Shown here piece after piece: positions 56,945 to 64,000 of a stretch of 64,000 nucleotides of DNA. Position 1 is the stretch's first letter. The number at the start of each line of letters is the position of its first letter. The position numbers were made by a program, and so were the translations under genes. Source of the DNA: Pigmentiphaga aceris (GTDB lineage Bacteria > Pseudomonadota > Gammaproteobacteria > Burkholderiales > Burkholderiaceae_B); assembly GCF_008119665.1 (NCBI RefSeq), contig NZ_CP043046.1:1984001-2048000 (forward strand), in the 5' to 3' direction. Below the pieces are notes generated by a model that was not told the DNA's origin, did no database searches, and was given only the letters and a program-made list of their open reading frames with translations.

Positions 56945-56967
56945 AAACTGCCCCGGAAGGGGCAGTT
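56945..56967. repeat. Left copy of the 23-bp target duplication (VOC gene terminator)
   Basis: The 23-bp block starts AAACTGCCCCGGAA and ends GGGGCAGTT. It is a 9-bp stem hairpin with GGAA loop right after the VOC stop and recurs exactly, in direct orientation, at 58565-58587, on either side of the IS element. Confidence 0.88.
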
Positions 56968-56979
56968 CAGACTGCTGAC

Positions 56980-57007
56980 AAAGCCTCCCGTAAAACGGAG
57001 GCTTTGT
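56980..57007 (+). terminator. Hairpin inside the IS left end, upstream of the transposase
   Basis: AAAGCCTCCCGT and ACGGAGGCTTT pair with one bulged C, 11 bp before the transposase start. Such hairpins near IS ends block read-through transcription into the transposase gene. Confidence 0.6.
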
Positions 57008-57017
57008 TCATAATTGG

Positions 57018-58511
57018 GTGATGTTAAGAGCACCGATCCCCCACCAGCACGAGCTGGAGATGGTGACGCTGGAGTCGTTGGTTCCGGCCGATCACCTGTT
57101 GCGCAAGATCGCGGCAGCGGTCGATTTTGAGTTCATCCGAGAGAAGGTTGCGCACCTGTACAGCATGAACAACGGCCGTCCGGCGCTGGATCCGGTGGTG
57201 ATGTTCAAGCTGCTGTTCATTGGCTACCTGTTTGGGGTGCGCAGTGAACGGCAGTTGATGCGCGAGGTGCAGGTGAACGTGGCGTATCGGTGGTTCATCG
57301 GTTTCCGGCTGACCGACAAGGTGCCCGATGCATCGACGTTCTCGCAGAACCGCAGGCGACGCTATACGGACACCTCGGTGTACCAGGAGATTTTTGACGA
57401 GATCGTGCGTCAGGCGATCGGGCGGGGGATGGTGGATGGCCGGGTGCTGTACACGGACAGCACTCACTTGAAGGCCAACGCCAGCAAGAAGAAATTCGAC
57501 GTGGTGACGGTCGCACAAACACCCTCGGCATACTTGGCTGAGCTGGATGCGGCGGTCGATGCGGATCGGGCGCTACATGGCAAGCGGCCGCTCAAGCGTG
57601 ACAGCGGCGACGATGATGCGGGCGGCAGCGCTGCCCAGACCAAGGACGTCAAGATCAGTCGTACAGATCCGGACAGCGGGTTCATGGTGCGTGACGACAA
57701 GCCGGTGGGGTTCTTCTACCTGGACCATCGCACGGTCGATGCGAAGTTCGCGATCATCACCGACACACACGTGACGTCAGGCTCGGTGCACGACAGCCAA
57801 CCTTACTTGGCGAGGCTGGATCGGCAGCGCGAGCGCTTCGGCTTCGGTGTGCGCAAGGTAGGCCTGGACGCGGGGTACTACACGCCGATGATCTGCCACG
57901 GGCTGCATGCGCGCGATATCCAAGGAGTAATGGGCTACCGCACGCCGAACCACAAGCCTGGGCTGTTCTACAAACGACAGTACACGTTCAACCGCTACCG
58001 CAACGAATATGTCTGCCCGGCTGGGCAGCGGCTGCCGTACAGCACCACCAATCGGGCGGGCTACCGCGAATACAAGTCAGACCCGACGCAATGCCAGCAG
58101 TGCGAGGTACGCAGCCATTGCACCAACAGCCAGAGCGCGATCAAGGTGGTCGTGCGCCACGTGTGGGAACGCGACAAGGAACTGGTTGACGCACGCCGCC
58201 ACACGGACTGGGGTAAGAAGATATACGCCCGTCGCAAGGAAACTGTGGAGCGCAGCTTCGCCGATGCCAAGCAACTGCATGGGCACCGCTACGCGCGCAT
58301 GCGCGGGCTGCGCAAGGTCGCCGAGCAATGCTTGCTGGCGGCGGCGGCGCAGAACATCAAGAAGATCGCCCTGGTGCTTGCGCGCCTTTTATTGCGCCTG
58401 CAGTGGTCGATATCGGCCCCTGTTGCGCCCTGGTGGCGCGCCCTGACCGCCCGTGCCGACGGATGGCTCGATAGCTGGCTGTCTGCACAACCCGCCGCGC
58501 TCGCTGCTTGA
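57018..58511 (+). CDS. IS1182-family transposase
   Basis: A 497-residue DDE transposase with no interruption. It begins MMLRAPIPHQHELEMVTLES, has the N-terminal domain with FIGYLFGVRSERQLMREVQV, and shows catalytic positions in VLYTDSTHLKANA, VGLDAGYYTP and ETVERSFADAKQLHGHRYAR. A cysteine group (CPAGQRL ... CQQCEVRSHC) before the last Glu is typical of the family. Start is the GTG at 57018 or the ATG at 57021. Confidence 0.95.
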   Translation: MMLRAPIPHQHELEMVTLESLVPADHLLRKIAAAVDFEFIREKVAHLYSMNNGRPALDPVVMFKLLFIGYLFGVRSERQLMREVQVNVAYRWFIGFRLTDKVPDASTFSQNRRRRYTDTSVYQEIFDEIVRQAIGRGMVDGRVLYTDSTHLKANASKKKFDVVTVAQTPSAYLAELDAAVDADRALHGKRPLKRDSGDDDAGGSAAQTKDVKISRTDPDSGFMVRDDKPVGFFYLDHRTVDAKFAIITDTHVTSGSVHDSQPYLARLDRQRERFGFGVRKVGLDAGYYTPMICHGLHARDIQGVMGYRTPNHKPGLFYKRQYTFNRYRNEYVCPAGQRLPYSTTNRAGYREYKSDPTQCQQCEVRSHCTNSQSAIKVVVRHVWERDKELVDARRHTDWGKKIYARRKETVERSFADAKQLHGHRYARMRGLRKVAEQCLLAAAAQNIKKIALVLARLLLRLQWSISAPVAPWWRALTARADGWLDSWLSAQPAALAA

Positions 58512-58564
58512 TCCCCAAAAAACAAAACCCCACGTCCGAAAACGGGGGGGTGGTCAGCAGTCTG

Positions 58565-58587
58565 AAACTGCCCCGGAAGGGGCAGTT
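58565..58587. repeat. Right copy of the 23-bp target duplication
   Basis: Identical to 56945-56967; here the hairpin keeps its native T-run (GTTTTG). A 13-bp minisatellite of about four units (GACTTGTTTGGAT, 58625-58676) follows. The stretch to 58712 has no gene. Confidence 0.85.
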
Positions 58588-58712
58588 TTGCGTTTGGGCT
58601 GGTTGTTCGGCTGCTGGTTTGAGCGGCTTGTTTGGACGACTTGTTTGGATGACTTGTTTGGATGACTTGTTCGGGCGGTTCGATTGTCGCCCGTATCCAT
58701 CTTGAACCAGCC

Positions 58713-59645
58713 TTAGAGCTTCCCAAAAAAGCGCGTATTCAAGCGCTCCAGGGTCAGCGATAACACGGCTTCGTGTGCCTCGGCAGTGAAGCCCCCGCGA
58801 TGCGGCATCAGCACCGTGCGGTCGCTGTCGATCAAGCCCTGGCTTACCTTCGGTTCATGCTCAAAAACGTCCATGCCTGCCCCGGCAATCGCGCCGGCTT
58901 GCAGGGCTTGCACCAGGGCTTCTTCGTCCACCGCGGTGCCGCGTCCGACGCTGATCAAGCTGCCTGACGGTCCCAATGCCTTGAGCACCTCGGCGTTCAC
59001 CAGGTGATAGGTTGCGTCTCCGCCCGGCAAGGCAACGAACAGAAAATCAACATCTGCCGCCAACGCGACCAGGTCGGGCACGTGCTGCCACGGCAAGTCT
59101 GCCACCGGATTGCGTGAGAAGTACGAGACCGTCACGTCGAAGGCATCAAGTCGGCGTGCAAGCGCCTGGCCGATGGCTCCCATGCCGGCAATGCCAGCGC
59201 GACGGCCAGCAATGCGACGCACCGGCGTGTTGTCTGCCGTCCAGCGCCCGGCCCGCACATCGCGGTCACCGACCACCATGCGGCGGTTCAAGGCCAGCAT
59301 CAGGCCCATGGCCAGTTCAGCCACGTCCAACGCGTTCAGCCCGGCACCGGTCAGCACTTGAACGCCGCGCGCCCGCGCCGCATCCAGATCCACCGTTTCC
59401 GTGCCCGCACCCAGATTCAGGATCAGTTCAACGGCCGGCAGGCGTGCCAGCAGGGCGGCCGTGACCGGCACGCCGCCGCTTGTGCAGATCAGCGCGCGTG
59501 CTTGTGCGCCGTGCGCCTGCAAGAGTGGTTCAGGGTCTTTTTCCGCATAGACAGGCACCACCACATAGGGGGCGGGGATGCGCGCCTGAATGTCGGCGGC
59601 GAGCCAGCCGCCCAGTTGAAGAATGGTGATGGAAGTGTCGGTCAT
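58713..59645 (-). CDS. D-2-hydroxyacid dehydrogenase family protein
   Basis: A 310-residue NAD(P)-dependent dehydrogenase of the D-isomer specific family. The nucleotide motif is GIAGMGAIGQALARRLDAF; the catalytic Arg is in SVGRGTAVDEEALV, Glu in DVFEHEP and His in LMPHRGG, all in place. GAGTETVDLDAARARGVQVL resembles glyoxylate/hydroxypyruvate reductases. It may reduce the 2-oxo acid made by the neighbouring deaminase or aminotransferase. It is 41 bp after the last transporter gene on the same strand. Confidence 0.9.
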   Translation of the reverse strand: MTDTSITILQLGGWLAADIQARIPAPYVVVPVYAEKDPEPLLQAHGAQARALICTSGGVPVTAALLARLPAVELILNLGAGTETVDLDAARARGVQVLTGAGLNALDVAELAMGLMLALNRRMVVGDRDVRAGRWTADNTPVRRIAGRRAGIAGMGAIGQALARRLDAFDVTVSYFSRNPVADLPWQHVPDLVALAADVDFLFVALPGGDATYHLVNAEVLKALGPSGSLISVGRGTAVDEEALVQALQAGAIAGAGMDVFEHEPKVSQGLIDSDRTVLMPHRGGFTAEAHEAVLSLTLERLNTRFFGKL

Positions 59646-59685
59646 CGATGTTCTGTTCAGTATGTGCTGGGGGCTTGGTATGTGG

Positions 59686-60375
59686 TCAATGCACAGGGGA
59701 AGGCGCGCTGCCAGACTTGCGACGTTCCAGCACAGCCAGCAGGCGGGTCAGCGGCCACAGCAACGCCAGGTAGAACAGCGCAGCCAGCACGATGGGCGAG
59801 GGGTTGTAGACCAGCGACTGTACGTCACGGGCAGCGCGCAGCAGTTCCGGCATGCCGATCACGCTGGCAATGGCGGTGAGCTTGATGATCTCGATGCAGT
59901 TGCCCAGCAGGTCAGGCAGCACGTTGCGAATTGCCTGCGGCAAAATCACGTCGCGCAGCGCCTGGAACTGGGTCAGGCCGGTCGAGCGCGCCGCTTCCAT
60001 CTGGCCGACCGGAATCGTTTTGATGCCTGCTCGGAACACCTCGGCAAAGTAGCTGGCGTTGTTCAGCACAAAGGCAATCGCCACGGCAATCAGCTTGGGC
60101 ACGTCACCGATCACGAAGGGCAGGCCGAAGTACAGGAAAATCAGCAGCACCAGCGGTGGGAATGCCCGGAACAGGTCGATGTAGACAACGATAGCGGCGC
60201 GCAGGCCACGGCGCGATGATTGCGTCTGGCCCAGCGCAAGCAACAAGCCTGCTGCCGCACCCAGCGGAATAACCAGCGCCGACAACCACAGCGTGGTCCA
60301 GAAGCCGTTAAGAAGATGCGGAAACGCCTCGCGGAAAACGGCGATGTTGAAGAAGTTGTGCAGGAAGAGTTCCAT
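59686..60375 (-). CDS. Polar amino acid ABC transporter permease (second)
   Basis: A 229-residue inner-membrane permease of the HisM type with about five transmembrane helices and the EAA loop [24 protein letters not shown] that contacts the ATPase. It forms a heterodimer with the permease encoded 16 bp upstream in the transcript. Substrate specificity comes from the binding protein of the same operon. Confidence 0.92.
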   Translation of the reverse strand: MELFLHNFFNIAVFREAFPHLLNGFWTTLWLSALVIPLGAAAGLLLALGQTQSSRRGLRAAIVVYIDLFRAFPPLVLLIFLYFGLPFVIGDVPKLIAVAIAFVLNNASYFAEVFRAGIKTIPVGQMEAARSTGLTQFQALRDVILPQAIRNVLPDLLGNCIEIIKLTAIASVIGMPELLRAARDVQSLVYNPSPIVLAALFYLALLWPLTRLLAVLERRKSGSAPSPVH

Positions 60376-60390
60376 GGCGTGTGTCCCTGT

Positions 60391-61074
60391 CTAGCGGCGA
60401 TCGGCCCGGCGTTCCAGCCAGCGCGAAAACACGACGATGGGCAGGAAGACCAGCAGGTACAGGAAAGCGCCCACGGTCAGCGGCGTGGGGTTGCCCGAAT
60501 TTGAGGCGGCCGTCTGCGACACGCTCAGGATTTCACTCAGCGCCACCACAGACGCCAGGGCGGTGTTCTTGGTGGTCGAAATCACGCGATTGGTCAGCGG
60601 CGGCACGGCCTGGCGCAGCGCCTGCGGCAAAATCACCCAGCGCATGGCCGACCACCAGCCCAGCCCGGTGGACCGTGCTGCTTCCATCTGGCCGCGCGGC
60701 AGCGCCACGATGCCAGCAAAGATGCTCTCGTGCGCATACGCCGCCAGCACGATGGACAAGGACAGCCAGGCAGCCGCAAACGACGACAACTGCAGCCCCA
60801 GGGGCGGCAGCCCGAAGTACAGCAGGAAAATGATCACCAGCGGCGGCAGCGACCGAACGATGTCCGAGAACGCGATGATCAGGCGTCGAATAAGGACTTG
60901 ATCGGTAGCGCGCAGCAGCGCTAGTACCAGGCCCCACACAAGGCCCGTGATCACCACGGCGATACCGACGCCGATGGTGACCAGCATGCCTTGCAGAATT
61001 GCCGGCGTGTACTGCGCGGCAATGTCGGCGTTGAAGAAGGTGAAGAAAAAGCCCGAGCCCGGTGTGCTCATCAT
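60391..61074 (-). CDS. Polar amino acid ABC transporter permease (first)
   Basis: A 227-residue permease paralogous to the next gene product, with [20 protein letters not shown] and the EAA loop [20 protein letters not shown]. Its ATG at 61074 overlaps the ATPase stop (ATGATGA), so the genes are translationally coupled. An ATG one codon later is equally possible. Confidence 0.92.
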   Translation of the reverse strand: MMSTPGSGFFFTFFNADIAAQYTPAILQGMLVTIGVGIAVVITGLVWGLVLALLRATDQVLIRRLIIAFSDIVRSLPPLVIIFLLYFGLPPLGLQLSSFAAAWLSLSIVLAAYAHESIFAGIVALPRGQMEAARSTGLGWWSAMRWVILPQALRQAVPPLTNRVISTTKNTALASVVALSEILSVSQTAASNSGNPTPLTVGAFLYLLVFLPIVVFSRWLERRADRR

Positions 61075-61826
61075 GCCTCCCGGTCGCGGCCGCTCATGTA
61101 GCGGCCCACGAAGCTGCGCGTGCGCTCGCCCTGGGGCCGCTCGAAGATGTCAGCGGGCGTGCCGGACTCGGCCACGACCCCACCATCCATGAAGATGACG
61201 CGATCGGCAACCGCATGGGCAAACGCCATTTCGTGCGTTACGACCAGCATGGTCATGCCGGTTTCGCGCAAAGCGCGCATCACGTTCAGCACTTCGTCCA
61301 CCAGCTCCGGGTCAAGCGCGCTGGTGGGTTCATCGAACAGCATCACGCGGGGCTTGAGCGCAATCGCGCGGGCAATGCCCACGCGCTGCTGCTGGCCGCC
61401 GGACAACTGGTTCGGGTAGTTCGCGGCCTTGTGGGCAAGGCCCACTTTGGTCAAGGCCTCCCGACCCACTTCCTCGGCCTCGGCCCGGCGCATCTTCTGC
61501 ACACGGCGCAAGGCCAAGGTGACATTGCCCAGCACGTCCAGATGCGGATACAGGTTGAAGTGCTGGAACACCATGCCCACGCCCTGGCGCAGCAGGTTGA
61601 TGTCCAGATCGGCGCGCATGATGTCCTGCCCGTCGATCACGATCTGACCGCCGGTAGGCGTCTCCAGACGATTGCAACAGCGCAGCATCGTGCTCTTGCC
61701 CGAGCCGGATGGGCCAATCACGCACACCAGCTCCCCGGTTCGTACGCGCAGGTCCACGCCGCGCAGGACTTCCTGCTCGCCATAAGACTTGCGCAGGCCG
61801 ATCAGTTCGAGGATGGGAGCATTCAT
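61071..61826 (-). CDS. Polar amino acid ABC transporter ATPase
   Basis: A 251-residue ATPase (GlnQ/HisP type) with Walker [13 protein letters not shown], signature [15 protein letters not shown], Walker [17 protein letters not shown] and the switch VVTHEMAFA. The ATG at 61826 ([11 protein letters not shown]) is chosen; an upstream Met would overlap the binding-protein gene. The tail [17 protein letters not shown] is usual for the family. Confidence 0.94.
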   Translation of the reverse strand: MNAPILELIGLRKSYGEQEVLRGVDLRVRTGELVCVIGPSGSGKSTMLRCCNRLETPTGGQIVIDGQDIMRADLDINLLRQGVGMVFQHFNLYPHLDVLGNVTLALRRVQKMRRAEAEEVGREALTKVGLAHKAANYPNQLSGGQQQRVGIARAIALKPRVMLFDEPTSALDPELVDEVLNVMRALRETGMTMLVVTHEMAFAHAVADRVIFMDGGVVAESGTPADIFERPQGERTRSFVGRYMSGRDREA

Positions 61827-61855
61827 GGTGGGGCGGGGGGCGGGCTGACGAGGAA

Positions 61856-62704
61856 TCACGAGCACTGCGGGGTTGCGGGCGTGGCGTCGTAGTTCTCGGT
61901 GCCGGGCACGCCGTGGCCGGGGGCGGGCACGCGCTCGATGCTGTTGGCGTCAGGCTCGGTGCCGTACCACTTGTTGGCCAGCTTGGCGAGCGTGCCATCG
62001 AGCTTCAGGCACTTCAGCGCGTTGGATACCGCATCGCGTCCGGCTTTGTCGTTCAGGCGGAAAGGAATGGCCCAGACCAGACCGGTCTTGATGGTGTGGC
62101 CGGTTTGTAGTGCGGGGTTCTGCTTGACTGCCCAGCCTGCCACCGTGTTGCCGGTCAGGTTGTAGTCGGCGCGGCCGGACAGCACGGCCTGGATGGCGTC
62201 GGCATTGGTGCCGTACACGTCGTACTTGAAGCCGTACTTCTCGGCGTTGTCACGTGCCCAGGTGTCGTAATTCGAGCCCTTGTTCACCGTGATCATCTTG
62301 CCCTTGAGCGACTCCAGCGTATCCAGCGGCTGGCCCTTGCGGCTCAGGAAGGTGTAGTTGGTCTCGGTGTAGCCCTCGGTGAAGAGCATGGTGCGCGCGC
62401 GTTCCGGCGTCACCGTCACGGGGGCCAGCAGGAAGTCGTACTTGCCGCTGTTCAAACCGGGGATCAGGCCAGAGAATTCGGTGGCTTCAATCTCGATCTT
62501 GCGATTGAGTCGCTTGGCAAGGGCTTCGCCCAGGTCGGCATTGAAGCCCTGGACACCACCGCCCAGCTTGACCATGCCCTGCGGCGCGAAAGACGGATCG
62601 AGTGCGCTCTTGAGCGGGGCCGTCGACTGCGCCGTCGCAGCGTGGGCGCCCAGGCAGAGCAGGGTCAGGGCGGCGAGGCGGGAAAGGCGGAAGAAAGACG
62701 TCAT
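61856..62704 (-). CDS. ABC transporter periplasmic substrate-binding protein (family 3)
   Basis: A 282-residue secreted protein with a signal peptide up to about residue 26 ([16 protein letters not shown]), then the SBP family 3 pattern [40 protein letters not shown] and [20 protein letters not shown]. It is the first gene of the transporter operon (binding protein, ATPase, two permeases). The 186-bp region upstream contains the third copy of the 17-bp operator-like motif. Confidence 0.92.
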   Translation of the reverse strand: MTSFFRLSRLAALTLLCLGAHAATAQSTAPLKSALDPSFAPQGMVKLGGGVQGFNADLGEALAKRLNRKIEIEATEFSGLIPGLNSGKYDFLLAPVTVTPERARTMLFTEGYTETNYTFLSRKGQPLDTLESLKGKMITVNKGSNYDTWARDNAEKYGFKYDVYGTNADAIQAVLSGRADYNLTGNTVAGWAVKQNPALQTGHTIKTGLVWAIPFRLNDKAGRDAVSNALKCLKLDGTLAKLANKWYGTEPDANSIERVPAPGHGVPGTENYDATPATPQCS

Positions 62705-62819
62705 GGTTCGGCTCCGGACAGGGGCGGCGAAGGAAAAAAGGGCGTGACAAACGAAAAACAGACGAAAAAATTATGGTTTTCTCGACCTGCCGGTGTCGCG
62801 TGCCTTTTTATGGCCTTGC

Positions 62820-62836
62820 CTTAACAATCCGTTAAG
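62820..62836. promoter_or_regulatory. Operator-like site 3 (upstream of the amino acid transporter operon)
   Basis: CTTAACAATCCGTTAAG is a perfect inverted repeat (CTTAAC-N5-GTTAAG) 116 bp upstream of the binding-protein gene and 54 bp downstream of the cupin gene. It matches sites 52537 and 53555 in the hydantoin cluster. Confidence 0.6.
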
Positions 62837-62890
62837 CGCATGCGTCTTTCGCGTGACGAACAGGTGTTCGCCACGCAGCGGGAAGCTTGG

Positions 62891-63241
62891 TTACCCGAAG
62901 ATCACGTAGACCTTGCGCAGGGTTTCCTTCACGTCCCACACACCGAAGGTGTTCTGGGGGAAGAACACGGTGTCACCGGCACCGAAGCTGATCGCTTCGC
63001 CGTCGGTCGGTGTGAAGGTGCAGGAGCCGGTCAGAATGTGCATCAGTTCTGCCTTGGCGATCTGGCGTTCGAAACGGCCGGGGGTGCATTCCCACACGCC
63101 AGTGTCGCTGCCGCCAGCGCCTTCGAGCAGAACTTCCAGGTCGCTGGTGGTGGGCGAGGTGCCCGACAGCACGCGCAGGGGCGGCGGGGAGGGCTGCAGC
63201 GTGGTGATGCTGGCGGTCTGTTTGAGCAGAGTAATGGGCAT
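62891..63241 (-). CDS. Cupin-domain protein (DUF861/EutQ-like)
   Basis: A 116-residue single-domain cupin with TGVWECTPGRFERQIAKAEL, HILTGSCTFTPTDGEAISFG and AGDTVFFPQNTFGVWDVKET. The usual metal histidines of the first motif are largely replaced, as in the ureidoglycolate-lyase-like/DUF861 branch, which suggests binding rather than iron-dependent chemistry. Function unknown. It precedes the transporter operon on the same strand. Confidence 0.85.
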   Translation of the reverse strand: MPITLLKQTASITTLQPSPPPLRVLSGTSPTTSDLEVLLEGAGGSDTGVWECTPGRFERQIAKAELMHILTGSCTFTPTDGEAISFGAGDTVFFPQNTFGVWDVKETLRKVYVIFG

Positions 63242-63573
63242 GATCGAGTCTTCAGGTGGCAGGCAGAAAACAGCTCGGTTGCGTACGCGTGACAGGCTGC
63301 CTGGCCCGATCCACCCGAGAAAAACCGGACTCTATCATCTTCGATTCGTCGGGCGCGAGCGCTAATTCGAGGGCATGGTGCTGTGCGCAAGCGCGCATTT
63401 CCTCGGTGCGCGAGGCACGCTTTTGCGCCGTGCTGCACAGGCTGGAGGAAGCTGCCGACCCGATGCCGAAAATCGGTTGAATCTGTGTTTTTGGCGCGGG
63501 ACTTCGGGGCAAACGCCTGAGGCTGCGGTGCTGTAATGACAAGCAGACTCCTTAAGCAAGGCACCGGCTCATC
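63242..63573. other. Divergent intergenic region before the class III aminotransferase
   Basis: This 332-bp gap has no supported gene. It must carry the promoters of the cupin gene and the divergent aminotransferase gene. I did not find the 17-bp motif here. Confidence 0.4.
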
Positions 63574-64000
63574 ATGCAGAATTCATCGCTTCTCGAACTC
63601 GACCGCAAGCACCTCATCCACCCCGTGGCCAACTATCGCGATCACGAGAAAAAGGGCGTAACCCTGCTGGCAAGCGGCAAGGGTGCTTACCTGACCGACT
63701 CGAACGGGCATGAATTGCTCGACGCTTTTTCGGGCCTGTGGTGTGTGAACGTGGGCTACGGCCAGCAAAGCGTGGTCGATGCGGCCACCGCGCAGATGAA
63801 TCGTCTGCCCTACGCAACGGGTTACTTCGGTTTTGGCTCCGAGCCCGCCGTGGAACTGGCTGCCAAGCTGGTTGAATACGCACCGGCCTCGCTGCAACAT
63901 GTGTACTTCACGCTGGGCGGCTCAGACGCCGTCGACTCCGCGATCCGCTTCATCACCTACTACTACAACGCCATCGGCCAGCCTGATCGCAAGCAGTTCA
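63574..64000 (+). CDS. Class III (omega) aminotransferase, 5' part
   Basis: An open frame of 142 codons runs off the window. It starts MQNSSLLELDRKHLIHPVAN and continues GAYLTDSNGHELLDAFSGLW, CVNVGYGQQSVVDAATAQMN and LGGSDAVDSAIRFITYYYNA, matching omega-amino acid-pyruvate aminotransferases of PLP fold type I (subclass with beta-alanine, putrescine and taurine enzymes). The PLP lysine is outside the window. With hydantoinase and carbamoylase nearby, beta-alanine or a similar omega-amino acid is a possible substrate. Confidence 0.88.
   Translation, partial: MQNSSLLELDRKHLIHPVANYRDHEKKGVTLLASGKGAYLTDSNGHELLDAFSGLWCVNVGYGQQSVVDAATAQMNRLPYATGYFGFGSEPAVELAAKLVEYAPASLQHVYFTLGGSDAVDSAIRFITYYYNAIGQPDRKQF

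Larger units (their letters stand above)
56968..58564 (+). mobile_element. IS1182-family insertion sequence
   Basis: A 1,597-bp element with perfect 12-bp terminal inverted repeats (CAGACTGCTGAC at 56968-56979 and its complement at 58553-58564) and a single transposase gene. It sits inside an intrinsic terminator and is flanked by a 23-bp direct duplication of that hairpin. Insertion into palindromes with long duplications has been noted for this family. It looks intact. Confidence 0.9.

Noticed and set aside
63256..63480. A 74-codon plus-strand frame before the class III aminotransferase
   Set aside because: No ribosome-binding site, no recognisable family and overlapping antisense frames of equal quality; treated as intergenic.

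Overview
The window looks like a chromosomal segment of a GC-rich betaproteobacterium of the order Burkholderiales, most like the Alcaligenaceae (Bordetella/Achromobacter/Pigmentiphaga relatives). The signs are an E2 with two lipoyl domains next to an E3 carrying its own lipoyl domain, the order folC - SPOR protein - cvpA - purF, a Bug-type (TctC) binding protein, and a five-gene soluble NAD-linked formate dehydrogenase locus (fds). The genus is inferred from gene content only.

Layout. 1-16.4 kb is conserved core: pyruvate dehydrogenase complex (aceE, aceF, lpdA), folC, a SPOR-domain protein, cvpA, purF, a sulfite/nitrite reductase hemoprotein with DUF934 and siroheme cobA, a MarC-family membrane protein and dsbB. 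16.5-26.2 kb is a formate oxidation island: a ModE-like regulator divergent from fdsG-fdsB-fdsA-fdhD-fdsD, followed by an oxalate/formate-type MFS transporter. 26.4-31.4 kb is a distal valine catabolism operon (mmsA, acyl-CoA dehydrogenase, 3-hydroxyisobutyryl-CoA hydrolase, mmsB). 31.5-34.1 kb is a non-coding block of two convergent ~0.5 kb structured repeats, split by an IS256-type element whose transposase carries one nonsense codon. 34.1-40.2 kb holds a BetT-like transporter, a guanidine-II riboswitch with a gdx (sugE) exporter, an ABC exporter, arfB and an aldo/keto reductase. 40.35-42.1 kb is an AT-richer scar: a broken Rrf2 regulator, a decayed Rhs core, an intact Rhs C-terminal toxin with its SMI1/KNR4 immunity gene, and a truncated copy of the structured repeat. 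42.1-49.2 kb has a MocR regulator, a GNAT acetyltransferase, an AtuA-like/Bug operon with a divergent LysR gene, and an HU protein.

49.4-64 kb is a nitrogen-compound catabolic region: class V aminotransferase, dihydropyrimidinase/hydantoinase, LysR regulator, Asp/Glu (hydantoin) racemase, N-carbamoyl amino acid amidohydrolase, Thr/Ser dehydratase and a VOC protein. An IS1182-type element inserted in a terminator separates these from a D-2-hydroxyacid dehydrogenase, a polar amino acid ABC transporter, a cupin and a class III aminotransferase that runs off the end. A 17-bp near-palindrome recurs at three promoters of this region and suggests one regulon: import, ring opening, decarbamoylation, then deamination or transamination of the released amino acid.

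The most unusual features are the structured repeats placed just downstream of genes, with compensatory changes in a long stem, and the shared operator-like sequence across the hydantoin/transporter region.
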